Of a stretch of DNA of 40,979 bases, positions 1-10,466 are shown piece by piece; within the stretch, counting starts at the first letter, position 1; each line of letters begins with the position of its first letter. The DNA lies in NCBI GenBank assembly GCA_003008705.1, contig PDUO01000045.1, positions 3,762-44,740 on the forward strand, written 5' to 3'. The notes beneath the pieces were generated by a model, which was not told the DNA's origin, did no database searches, and saw only the letters and a list, made by a program, of their open reading frames with translations. Origin of the DNA: Pezicula radicicola (taxonomy: Eukaryota; Ascomycota; Leotiomycetes; Helotiales; Dermateaceae). Made by a program: the position numbers and the translations under genes.

Positions 1-3000
1 TATATAATATATAGGTATATAAGTTTATTAACTTACTAGATATACTATATACTAGCTACCCAAGAACTCCTATAACTCCTGTATAATACCCAGGATACCT
101 ACAACGCCTATAACTCCTATAGCTCCTAAGCTATAAGTTGGTTTACGATCTAGTAGAATACCTATATAAGATTCATAGCTTTAATCCCGCCCTAATTAAT
201 CTACCTAGTAAATTATCTAAGTATCTACTATTGATCCTCTATCTTAGCCCCCTACTACCTTATCTATTGAATAATATTATAGTATATATCATTATCCCCT
301 TCCTAAAGGAATACTATAATAACCCTGAATAAGATACTAGTATACTAGTATACTATAGATTAGTCCTCTTCCTACTAGCTCTACTCTTCCTTCTGTTTCT
401 ACTATTGGTAGATACTTTATAGAATACTATAGGAGTAGTAATACCTAAATTTCTACTTATATTTAATATTCTACTCTAACTAATAAGCCTACTTAATGAT
501 TATATAAGCCTCGGTGTATAGATACTTATTAATAGGATAGTCCTATACTTACTCCTCCTAGAGATGGTATAAGGTATATACCCAACTTTATTTATAAAGG
601 TACTCTCTTAACTCCCAGAGCTTAGTAGCTTTGTAATACTGGTACTGGAGATTCTAATACTATATCCATTGATACTCCTACTAGCTATATTGGAACTAGA
701 AGATTTTATCTACTATAGTATCCTCTACCTCTTCCTCTTAGCCTCTCAGAGCCTGATCTATATAGTCCTAGTATATATTATAGTACTCCTTATCTACCTT
801 ATATCTTTGGTGATCGAAGCTATCTATAACCTGGTCTAAGACAACTCACTAGTACCTAGTACTACTAATAAACTCCTGGATATTAGGTCTACTCTCTATA
901 CTCTATGGGGTAAGCCTAATCAGGATCCTATATTCGACAAGGAGGATAATAATAGCTTCGCTACTCTAGCTATCTCGCCTAGCCCGGCCGCTCTCTTGGG
1001 TATAGTCTTTTAGTCACTAGATAGTACTAATATAAATAATAACCTAGATATCAGGGATATTAATCCTAAGTCCGAGAGTATTCGTAGCTATAATAACCCG
1101 ATTACTAATACTCTCTGGGTAGAGGGATATACTATTCATCCACCTCTTGAGTTACTATACTTTCCTATCTTAGCTATCGATATTACGATAGTAAGTATTA
1201 TAGCCTAACTTACAAGTAAGCTTATTAGCTCCTTTCTTACTACTATAATAGATTATAATCTTTATAGGTATAGGATATTCGAGGGCTTTGGTCGCGATGA
1301 CTTCCTTAATTATAGCTTCGAGCCAAGGACCAAGGCTTTACTCTTAAGTATTATTTCTAGAGCTGGTATATAGAGGAGTACTAATCTTAACCTTCTATAC
1401 CTAATACTAGATATTGGGCTATATAGTCTAGCTATAGATAGGCTGGAACCCTTATAGGATATAGGTTAAATCATAGAATTCCTTCTTATCCTACGGTAGT
1501 AGAGTTATAGTTAGATATACTATCTAGACTCCCTTAAGGGCTAGCTCGCCTAGTTATTATAGCTTCGGCCGGAACTAGGGGGTACTATCTAAGATTATCT
1601 AGTATTCATCAACAATGATATAGTCGAGCTGATGTATATAGTATAGTTGACTAATATAGTTAGTAAAGGTTTTAGTTATAGCCGACTCGGGTATAATAAA
1701 GACTAGAGAACTAGTCTTATATAGATCCTGGCTTCTCTACTTAATACTACGGATCTTGGCTTACTTATATTATTCCTGGAGGTTTCCTTATAGGGAGGTT
1801 AATAGGGTAATAATAATACTAGTTCCCTCGGGTACAAGAATAGCTGGTAACATGAATAAGAGGCTCTTCCTATACCCTGTACCTATGATAGTGACTATAG
1901 GACTCTCTCCCTGTATAATAGCCTTTAGAGCTATCTCTTGTTTACTATGAAATAGACTATAGGGACCAAGGATAAGCCCTAACCTATAGTGGATATTTAC
2001 TATCTATAGCTTCTTCTACCGTTATACCTAGACCTCTTTATCGACTCTCTCCTATAGGCTTTACTTCCGTTTTCGTCTAAAGAGGCTACTAACTTGGTCC
2101 TACTTAATACAGAAGCTAAGAAACTAGTACTACTCCTGGTTAATCTTCCAAAACTACTCTTACTAGTTTAGAGTCTTGAATCAGCCTTTAGATATTAAGT
2201 AAGTATAAACTATACCGGTAGTATAGGTACTATAGCTAGCTTATAGATCCTATAGGCTATCTCCTTTAGGATTATCCTCGTCGAAGTAGTTATTGTTAAA
2301 TATCTCAGGTCTATCCTTATCCTAAAAGATATCCTATAGATACTTCCGACTAATAGTAATTATAGCTTACCTCTATAGGCTGATATTCAACCTAACACCT
2401 ATCTATTCGATAGACTTACATTGGAAGATCTTCCGGAGCTGATTAGATACCTATATCTTTGGGGGTTATTTAGAAGGAGGGCTCTCATTATCTAAACTAC
2501 TCTCGTAGATAGGGCAAGATATCACTATTCTAGTATTATCCTCTACTTCTTCGGTTAGCCCAGGTCCCTATATAAATATACTCGGCTCTGTAGTATTACT
2601 ACTTATAATCTATATACTTTCGTAGAATAGTAGTACAAGCTAGAGGAAATACACGAGTAGCTCCCCAACCTCTTCGGGCAAGAAGCGTTGAATAACCTTG
2701 ACCTACTTACTCAACTCATACCCTTTATAATACAATATTATGAAACAGACTAAGCCATCCTCGATAAAGATATTCCGAAGATCTTCCGGAGCCGATCAAA
2801 TACCTATATCTTTAGGGGTTGCTTAGAAGGAGGGCTCTCGTCGTCTGAACTACTCTCGTAGATAGGGCAAGATATCACTATTCTAGTATTATCCTCTACT
2901 TCTTCGGTTGGCCTAGGTCCCTATATAAATATACTCGGCTCTGTAGTATTATTACTCATGATCTATATACTTTCGTAGAATAGTAGTATAAGCTAGAGGA

Positions 3001-5190
3001 AATATATAAGTAGCTCCCCAACCTCTTCAGGTAAGAAGTACTAAATAACCTTGACCTACTTACTCAACTTATACCCTTTATAATATAATATTACGAAATA
3101 GACTAAGTTATCCTTGATAAAGATATTCTAAACCCTACTATTCCTAGTATTCTAGTATCAGATCCCAATAATCTCAGTTATACGAATAGCCTGGCTACTA
3201 GTGATATATATAAGAAGTAGTAACTCCTCTTNGAATACCTTGAATTTATACCTATACTCCTAGACAGCCTTCCGGCACCATTGGATTGGTTGACTAGGTC
3301 TTTCGGGCTGTAGTATATCCCTCTGTAAGGCTGGCTTACTTATAACCCTCTTTACTAGCTATTTAGAACCTTCTATATTATTAATCGAGAATTGGTTCTA
3401 GAGATCTTTAAGGAATAACTATCCAATACTCTACTTAGTAGGGTTATCCTAGATCTTATCCTAGTAGATTTCAGGTAGGGGTATACCTTGGATCTAATAG
3501 TATAAATCTATCCATAGTATTAGTAACTTAGTAATCAACCAGCCCTGGGCCTAGCTTACTAATCTATACACTATCTTCCGGACCTATTCTATATAGAATT
3601 GGACTCCCTGATATAAGAGAGTATCCCCTTTCCATTATATAGTCCCTTCGGTAGTAGTATTATATTGGATATAGAGACTATAGGTTCAGGCCTTAAATAT
3701 CCAATCTATTAGAGTCGGCTTCTTATACTTACTTATCAATATCATGAATTAATGAGATATCCCTTGTATAAGCTCGATATAGCTCGGGCTCTACTCCTTG
3801 GCCTCTTCTTAGCTCTACTACTAGGTTAGCTTCTGAGTAATACTAGCTTACCAGGCCTGATATACCTTCTGGATAACTATTAATTAAGTAAGCTTAATGA
3901 TAGTAGAGAGTTTAAGAGTATAATCCTCGGGTATCTCCTAGCCCTTGTCTTCTCGGATACCTAGAATAACTAAACCACTAATAACTATACTCTAGTATTT
4001 ATTATCGATGAGGTTATAATTAAGTAAGGTAATATAGAGCTATAATAGTACTTTCTGGATTTTATCCCAGAAGTACTAATATATTTTATCCTTGTAGTAT
4101 TATTCTTCCTCTTAGTAATTAATCAACTAATCTATAGCTTCCATTAATATATCAAGACAAGCCTATTATTATATAGTTAGCTTGAAATAAGGTTACTTAT
4201 CCTCTTCTAGGTCCTTATAGTAGATAATATAGCTAAGGAGCTACTTCCAAATGATAGTATACTTCCGAAAAGTACCTAGCTTTATCTTATAGTTAAACGG
4301 CCTCTTAGGTTTCTTCCCTCGCTCCTTCTGGTTAGCCTCAACTAGTACCGCCTTTCCAACAATACCTTTAATAGTAATACCCTACTTATCTTGAATTATC
4401 TTATTGAATACCTCGTGGATAATATATAGCTTAGCTTCGTTGTCCTAATTAATTAGTCTAACTAATTGATATAATTCTATAGGGTTAAACTAGGCTAGGT
4501 ACTAGGCCTATCCTATAAATTATAGCTATAGATTTAGCTCAAGAGACTTATTAATAGCCTTGATCTTCCGACGTTGGGTTATCTAGACTTGGTTCCGGCC
4601 CTCGTCAATTACTCTCTCTATCCTATCCTATATACTCTCGAGCTGGGGGCTGCTCTAGAGACTACTCTAGCTCTCAACTCTTCTACTAATCTCGAAATAC
4701 CTTAACTTTAGACCTTGGATAAAAAACCACTGGTATTATACTCTACTCCGCTATAGTATAGATACTATAACCTAGCTAGTATTCTTCTTCGGCCGTCCTT
4801 TCTTGTTTAGATTCTCCTAGTTATATTCTATCTTATAATACCTTTATATTTTCTGTATATCTTTATAGATATACTAGTATAGTAATTGGTTATTAATACT
4901 ATAGAATATATACTATAGTCTATTCATCTATAGTAATAATAATACTTGAATAGGCTCTGATATATCTATTAGGAATAGGAAGGGATTCTAGGCTAGAATA
5001 TCTCGATTAGGAATTAATCCTATAATATACTTAATCTAGTCTATAATCCTTTACTACTCCTCCTTTCTGAATCTATATAGACTATCTATACTAAAGTAGG
5101 CCTTGATCTCGCTAGGTAATATAGTGTATTAGTACTTCTTATAGACTATAACTCTAAATATTAGTAGATAGTTGAACTAGTCTATAGTTA
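1..5190 (-). pseudogene. RecQ-type SF2 helicase relic, RIP-mutated, with N-terminal zinc-finger-like segment
   Basis: Read on the minus strand, one frame can be followed for kilobases, interrupted mainly by TAG and some TAA, as expected when TGG, CAG and CAA are hit by RIP. Near 5180-5100 an N-terminal C2H2-like segment reads YKKY*YTILPSEIKAYF, where the family has Cys and His; the Tyr residues fit TGC to TAC. A central region (4450-3500) has GKKPKRPFNYK and KGDTLLY motifs. The helicase core follows: motif I GTGYRKSLLFMLPA (about 1885-1840), motif II VDEY (1614-1603), motif III YLTITL (about 1515), motif V ATNTLGL (about 1090-1060) and motif VI QESGRARRD (about 1000-970). These are RecQ-like motifs of the type in fungal telomere-linked helicases (established knowledge). 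The 3' end runs off or decays below about 900. The gene is dead. That it implies a subtelomere is inference. Confidence 0.8.
2424..3128. repeat. 353 bp imperfect tandem duplication inside the helicase relic
   Basis: The segment beginning gaagatcttccggagc at 2424 recurs at 2777, an offset of 353, and both copies end at the shared gataaagatattc (about 2775 and 3128). The copies are alignable end to end without visible gaps. The differences I checked are all C/T or G/A transitions, some in each copy, the pattern RIP gives. On the minus strand each copy encodes the segment reading PEEVGELL ahead of the helicase core, so part of the gene is doubled. Confidence 0.88.
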
Positions 5191-5326
5191 GTTTATAGCT
5201 TAGTTGTTGGTTACTTAGTTGTTCATAGCTTGGTTGTCTATAGCTTAGTTGTTTATAGCTTGATTATTCATAGCTTAGTAGTTTATAGCTTGATTATTTA
5301 TAGCTTGACTAGTTTATAGCTTGGTT
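5191..5326. repeat. 15 bp minisatellite, about nine units
   Basis: Units of the form gtttatagcttRgtt follow head to tail from 5191; the second unit (5206-5220) is divergent and the last is 16 bp. The variation between units is mostly transitions. The array sits just upstream of the first recognisable residues of the minus-strand helicase relic, in its leader or extreme N-terminus. A 15 bp period keeps codon phase. Confidence 0.85.
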
Positions 5327-5770
5327 ACTTTTATTACTTAGATAATTATTTACTCTAAATATAATATTAATATAGACTCTATCCTCTACGCATCTTCTCT
5401 TCTTCCTGTATAATGTAAACCCCTGTATATATAAGCCTACCTAGGTTATCTAAGCTTAAGAGCGACGAATACTAAAACTATAAGAATAAGTATAAATAAT
5501 TATAATATACCTCTAACTTCGAATTTCATGATTCTAAGAATAGGGTTNGAATCNCTGTATATAGTTTACTATTTCTTGATATTTATAACTTCTTATATAA
5601 CCTCCTTCCTACTTATTTTCATAAACCAACCCAGCCCTGAAAATAAACTAACCTAGCCCTTATATCTTATAACCGCCTTATTCTACCACCACCAAAATTA
5701 AATCAACCCAGCCCTGGGTTGGTTAAGTAATAAGAGATAGAAATACCTTTAAATAGTTATATATATATTA
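5327..5770. other. TA-rich gene-free stretch with recurring CAACCCAGCCCT motif
   Basis: No coding frame is recognisable. The window carries three ambiguous bases in this part of the sequence (3232, 5548, 5554). A motif aaccaacccagccctg occurs at 5623-5638, a decayed version at 5645-5660 and another at 5701-5715. The copy at 5623 and the segment tgggttggtt (5715-5724) form a 10 bp inverted repeat. It may be a short repeat end; I cannot assign it to a family. Confidence 0.5.
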
Positions 5771-5797
5771 ATAGGGCGAGGCGAAGCCTATGCCAAC

Positions 5798-6587
5798 TTG
5801 ATCGCGCACTCGCGCGTACGAGCAGCTCTTAAACGGCCACTCCGACTCTGCAAATTCTCTGGCGCACCCGCATGTCTCATGGTCCTCGAGATCGAGATGT
5901 TTGATACCAAACACTACCGCCAGATACGACGACTGTTGCGATTCAAGGCCGTGGATGTCTCTGTGGAATTCATGGACTGTGGTGGCTTGTTTAAGATGAC
6001 TCCAGAGATCTTGATGTTCTGCCTGGAAACCTTTACGGGAGCCAACGGTGGTTAAGCATATTTATTCCAAGACCGTCGGTGCAAGTATCGAGACTTCTGG
6101 TGAACTTCCCGCTGGAGCAAGGGTTGGCATCCACCGACATCACAATACCCAGTTCACTGAAAGATGCAATGTCGGCATTCTTGGTCGTACTCTTCGTGAT
6201 GGAGGCAAGACGACGGTTGTGACATGGCAGATTGAGGAGGATGCAGCACTGCGACAGGGTGTGCCAAAGCAACTGAGATTCGCGATAGCCGTCACTTACC
6301 CTGTTAAGCGGGCTTTCAGTATCAGGCTCAATTTCACTGCTAATCTGGGCTTCAATAATATTGAATTTCGAGTGAAGAAAAAACAGCCTGCAATGTCTGT
6401 CAAGATAGATCCAGGGAAGCTGAGAGAGCAGATGTTAAATGATGAGCACGGTCAGAAGCATGGCCAAGCTTGGCATTGTAAGGCAGACGATTCTGAGTTA
6501 ACTCTGATGAACTTAGAGGGGAAGACGAATCTAAAAGGATCAACAGCAGGACGTACGTTTGATTTTGAAGAAGAAACATCAGAATAG
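5798..6587 (+). pseudogene. Uncharacterised fungal family member, frameshifted (candidate gasdermin-like)
   Basis: Two consecutive open segments in different frames, 5798-6055 and about 6015-6587, read as one protein. Neither begins with ATG at its upstream limit, so the 5' end is lost. The first contains LRFKAVDVSVEFMDC and TPEILMFC; the second TTVVTWQIEEDAALRQGVP and KQLRFAIAVTYPVKRAF. This order (beta-rich region, TPEIL-like segment, then W-x-hydrophobic-E-N/E, G-x-P and an AVLL-like strand) is what I know from a large family of uncharacterised fungal proteins and resembles the gene at 21699-22835. The shift near 6015-6055 could be an indel or an unrecognised intron. It lies about 1 kb upstream of a HET-NACHT relic. 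The gasdermin-like assignment is a hypothesis. Confidence 0.5.
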
Positions 6588-6706
6588 TCGTAAAGGGGGA
6601 AGGAACGAAGCTAGGAAGTGCAACAAATATAAAAGCTTGTAATATAACAACAATTGTAGAGATAGTAACATACAAATCCCAAGAAAATTGTTGTATATAA
6701 GAAAAA

Positions 6707-6898
6707 TCACTTCTTCCTCTTTTTAGGGGTTAAAGGAGTATTTTAAATCTTATCCTCCACCTTACTACTAAGCTTATATATCTTCTCAAGTTTAAAAGTT
6801 GGTCCTTTTAGTACACCAGCACCTTAGAAAAGATAAGTCCCAAGCTTAGCTTGGATAGCAAGAACATTCCCCTTTCCAATATCGTTAGCCCTTAATGG
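6707..6898 (-). pseudogene. Short coding remnant, unidentified
   Basis: A minus-strand frame running 6898 to 6707 has good protein character but two internal TAA codons and a terminal TGA. It reads NDIGKGNVLAIQAKLGTYLF, then FKLEKIYKLSSKVEDKI and a basic tail TPLTPKKRKK. The basic tail suggests a C-terminal end. I do not recognise the family. It could be the end of a transposon protein. No neighbouring sequence extends it convincingly. Confidence 0.35.
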
Positions 6899-7600
6899 AG
6901 GCCTATTGTAATATGTACTATAATTTAAAACTAGAAATACTAATGCATTAATCTAGAGTGAACACGATGCTGTATTCTGTAATGGTGACTGTAGACCAAA
7001 TGAAACCGGATATTTATTACAGGTCCAGACTTTGTACCCAGCTGCTAAGTCTTTTCAATGGTATACGCTGCCATACTCTGGTCATTGTATAAACCTTCAT
7101 TACGAGGCTCTAGTCACATTTGAATCAGTCTATGTTTGGTTAGAGAGACAAGGCTTTTGAAGAGCTAAAGATAGAATATAGTTTATTATTATAGGATTTT
7201 ACTACGTTGCGGTGGGAGTAAGGCATGATTGCTATTAGAATTTGGAAGTCTGTAAGATGTTTTACTACAATATGTACCATGGAGTAATGGTAGGTAGTAA
7301 GGTAGATGTTAGCCTGTAATCGCGTGGTTTGAATACATCTTCATTTGATGGCTATTGCACTAGTGGATCCTGCCGAGATTCCTCAATTATTCGGGCCTAT
7401 TCCACTTAGAATGGTAACGTACTTACGTCAATTACAAGGCATCTAAATTGCCTCATTTTGTAACGTCCATCCCTTCGTGCCGAAAAAGCCACCGTGCCGA
7501 AAAAAAATGATAGGTACTTTGACTTTCAGCACCTCAAGCTCTGTACACGCATTAGCATCCTATAGTTTTGAATAAGTCGTGTTCCATGGCCGCCCTGAAT
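6899..7600. other. Intergenic, nothing recognisable
   Basis: No supported gene on either strand. The only structure noted is a short direct repeat, cgtgccgaaaaa, twice near 7474-7502. Confidence 0.5.
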
Positions 7601-7604
7601 ATTC

Positions 7605-8535
7605 TAAACCGCTCCTACCAGAAAATTACGTTTAGGCATGTTTCGCATTTATTTGTCGCTCATCTATGGCGAAGGGAGCGAGCACGCGTTGATCCGGCTT
7701 AAGAAGGAGATCCGGGAATCTCTAACAGGTGAACACACGATTAATCGTTTTATCTTTAGCCATACACTAATTAATCTTTGAAAGAAAACGAGCAGAATCT
7801 ACTCGACCCCCAGAGTCGAAGCTATATACAAGACCTACGGACAACAGATCCCCGCGATGACAAGAAGCGGATCGAGGACACAAAGGGCGGGCTACTGCGA
7901 GACTCTTACCAGTGGATCTTCGAACATCCCGACTTCCAACAATGGCACGACGACAAACAGAGCCGGCTACTCTGGATCAAGGGCGACCCCGGCAAAGGCA
8001 AGACGATGCTGATCTGTGGCATCCTCGATAAAACGAGCCCCTCGACGAGGCTGAGAAACAAGGAGGCAACTATACTGCTGTCGTACTTCTTCTGCCAGGC
8101 CACCGATTTGCGCACCAATAGTGCGGCAGCCGTGCTCCGCAGCCTTATCTACCTGCTCATCGACCAGCAGCCATCACTTGTCTCGCATGTGCGGGAAAAG
8201 TATGACTATGCTGGCAAGGCCCTGTTTAAAGATGTAAATGTATGGGTTGCGTTGTCTGAAATCTTCACAAGCATTCTGCAAGACCCAAGCTTGAAGAGCA
8301 CCTACTTGATCGTCGATGCGCTTGATGGTGCCTATTTCCCATGGCGGCCTAGTCAAATGGAAGATCGTTATTTAGTTAATTCATCACCGGGCTAATAAAC
8401 TCGTCGATAGCCTATTCGTCGGAACAGAGCCCTGCATCCTGAATAAGCGGATTGGGATAAAACGCAGAACTAAGGCTCGAGTCTCACCGGAGAAGTATAG
8501 GGTTCTAGATGGCCTCCAGAAACGCATGACTCACT
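7605..8535 (+). pseudogene. HET-NACHT (HET-E/NWD-like) NLR gene fragment
   Basis: Readable coding begins with the end of a HET domain (LIYGEGSEHALIRLKKEI, about 7645-7715), continues through an intron at 7729-7784 (GTGAAC donor, CACTAAT branch, AAAG acceptor) that joins the frames exactly, and enters a NACHT NTPase: linker DPRDDKKRIEDTKGGLL, Walker A GDPGKGKT at 7982-8005, Walker B TYLIVDALD near 8302-8328. After Walker B the frame degenerates with several stops through about 8535, and no sensor repeats follow. The 5' part of the HET domain is also missing. Proteins of this type act in heterokaryon incompatibility as nucleotide-dependent switches in the cytosol (established). The copy is truncated at both ends and cannot be functional. 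Confidence 0.85.
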
Positions 8536-9347
8536 ATCTCAAAGATACTACAGTACGGTGTTAATTTATCAGGAGGGCACCAGGAGGCACGCAGATCCGT
8601 CTCATGGGGGGATCGTATGATCAACTGTACACCAAGCAAGAAGCAACTTGCCATTTGCCGAGACACACCATATGCACATCTACGAGTTCGTTCGACTCTC
8701 CTGCAACAGCCTGCAGATGACAACCACCAGCTTCCACATCGGAACAGCTTATGTGGAACCGCTACGTCGCTAGTAAAGCCGCCGCATGCCAAAGGGCTAA
8801 TCCACGCCATTGAAGAATTGTTACAGCGACTCACACGTCTTTATTCTTCGTTACACAGACTGCTGTCAGTTTTTGTTCGCCTCACTTTTTTAAAACTCTC
8901 GCTATTCGCCCTTGGCGCTTCGCCCTGTCGCTCTTGTCATCAACTAACAACATTATTTGGTGTACGAGATGGAGAATTTAACTGCTCTTAGCTTGTCCCG
9001 AATCTCAATTTAGGAATCATCCCCCGAGGGCGCGGGGCGCGGGGCCGAGGGCGACAGCCACGAAAAATTTTACTGTTCACATGAGTATAGAAAACATAAT
9101 TCGTATGATTTCCTGGCTGCAAAGATTATAGCAATATGCTTGCAGGTTTTCACTGTTATGTGGACCATGGATTATGGGATGTAGGTATGTGAGGAATATA
9201 AATATGACCTGACGACCCTCATTTTTGGCAATGGTGAGTGCGAGTGTTTGGGCTGTCGGTGTTCTTGAACCAGTGCAGTGGGTACTGAGAAGTGGAATTG
9301 AGGAGGAGCAGAGCGAGTAAAAGGTGAGTTGGTAGTGGAGCGATGCA
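8536..9347. promoter_or_regulatory. Upstream region of the zinc-finger gene with a GC-rich block
   Basis: No supported gene. Open frames here, such as 8617-8991, have no recognisable protein character. At 9024-9058 there is a locally very GC-rich run (gggcgcggggcgcggggccg), unusual in this window, about 300 bp upstream of the C2H2 gene start. It may be part of its promoter, but no specific site is recognised. Confidence 0.35.
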
Positions 9348-10082
9348 ATGTGGGGAGTGAGTTTGGGAGTTGACAAGTGGGTGTTGCAGAGAGAAACAAT
9401 CAAGATGGACGGTGTTAGTCTTGAGGAGAGAGCCTATTTCGATGGGAATGATGAGGCTTGTGTGCCTGTGTTTACTTATCCTATGGAGCGAGACGGCGGG
9501 ATATATGAAGACATCTATAAGGGAGACACCGACAATAATTCATTGGCCAAGCCAGAATATACTCTATACAGTGTCAACTATTTGTATCCCAAAGATACTG
9601 CTGTTCCGTATATCAACAATATTGACAATCATTGCTTCATGGGCGCTGCCCAGGGTCTTGAGCTGCAGACAGACCCTCAAGCGGTGAGCAGTGTAACGCA
9701 TCCTAGATTGGGTTGCTTTCCATATAATTCAGACGATAATGATTTCTGGACCACCGCCTTGAATTTCGAAACCCATGGCACCCAGATCCAGCATCCTTTC
9801 GTGGGCCCTCTAGTCACGTCATCAGCAATTTCTCACCAAAAGCAAGTTCCTGCCACTAGGTACCTATGCGCCTTTTGCTACCGGACCTTCAAGCGCAAGC
9901 ATGACCTTAACCGCCACGATCGCACTGCCCACACTGATACACGAGGACTTTATCTCTGCCCTGTTCCTGTATGTACAAAGAGCCGAGGTATTGGATATAG
10001 TCGGTCTGACAAACTTACTGAGCATCTTTGGAGGAAACATCCGGACTTGGGGTATACTAAGCGGGGAGCGTGGCGGTTGTAA
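9348..10082 (+). CDS. C2H2 zinc-finger transcription factor
   Basis: An intact intronless frame of 244 residues. The acidic, low-complexity N-terminal two thirds has no recognised domain. The C-terminus carries two C2H2 fingers: C174-x2-C177-x12-H190-x4-H195 (YLCAFCYRTFKRKHDLNRH) and C204-x4-C209-x16-H226-x4-H231. The long second-finger loop (CPVPVCTKSRGIGYSR) is common in fungal regulators of this kind. Two in-frame ATGs are possible, 9348 and 9405; the second (aagATGg, A at -3 and G at +4) has the better context and would give 225 residues. The protein presumably binds DNA in the nucleus. It lies about 400 bp from the end of the HR-PKS relic, so it may once have been the cluster regulator, or it may be an unrelated gene. 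It is one of the few unbroken genes here. Confidence 0.8.
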   Translation: MWGVSLGVDKWVLQRETIKMDGVSLEERAYFDGNDEACVPVFTYPMERDGGIYEDIYKGDTDNNSLAKPEYTLYSVNYLYPKDTAVPYINNIDNHCFMGAAQGLELQTDPQAVSSVTHPRLGCFPYNSDDNDFWTTALNFETHGTQIQHPFVGPLVTSSAISHQKQVPATRYLCAFCYRTFKRKHDLNRHDRTAHTDTRGLYLCPVPVCTKSRGIGYSRSDKLTEHLWRKHPDLGYTKRGAWRL

Positions 10083-10466
10083 GGGTGGGGGTTTGATTTT
10101 ATCGTGACGCCGGAAAGAAAGGATAGGGTTTGAAGCGGGAATGAGAGTTTTCATATGAAATGTTGTCGTTCTGTTACCAGTCTCTCGCTTAAGATAGAAT
10201 GAATTACTTGAAATTTAAGATTGTTCTTGATGCGCACTTTAATCAAAATCGTGGCCAAATGCTGGGAGAATTCATGGCTGCTTTCCCTTGTCAACATTTA
10301 GGAAATTTAAGATAATGATGTAATCATATCGAATCGGCGACAGTGCGTTAAACCCCGGTTGCGGACCTGGCAGATATCGATATTCACGTACAATTGGACA
10401 TTGAGGCCACGGTATCTGCGGGCACGTTCAGGATGTCACGAATGCGACTGAAGCGTTTGTCATGCC
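10083..10466. other. Intergenic; breakpoint of the HR-PKS relic
   Basis: No gene is supported. The last recognisable HR-PKS residues lie at about 10500, so the loss of its MT, ER, KR and ACP regions must map here. No transposon end is visible at the break. Confidence 0.4.

Noticed and set aside
138..332. ORFs in the left TA-rich block (138-332, 1756-1950)
   Set aside because: They are low-complexity frames on the strand opposite the helicase relic, with no protein character.
5480..5570. tRNA-like T-arm string (gggttngaatc) near 5545
   Set aside because: No acceptor, D or anticodon arms can be folded around it and two bases are N; not called as a tRNA.
8505..8991. Overlapping ORFs on both strands at 8505-8834 and 8617-8991
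   Set aside because: No recognisable motif, no intron structure, and they lie after the decayed NACHT segment.
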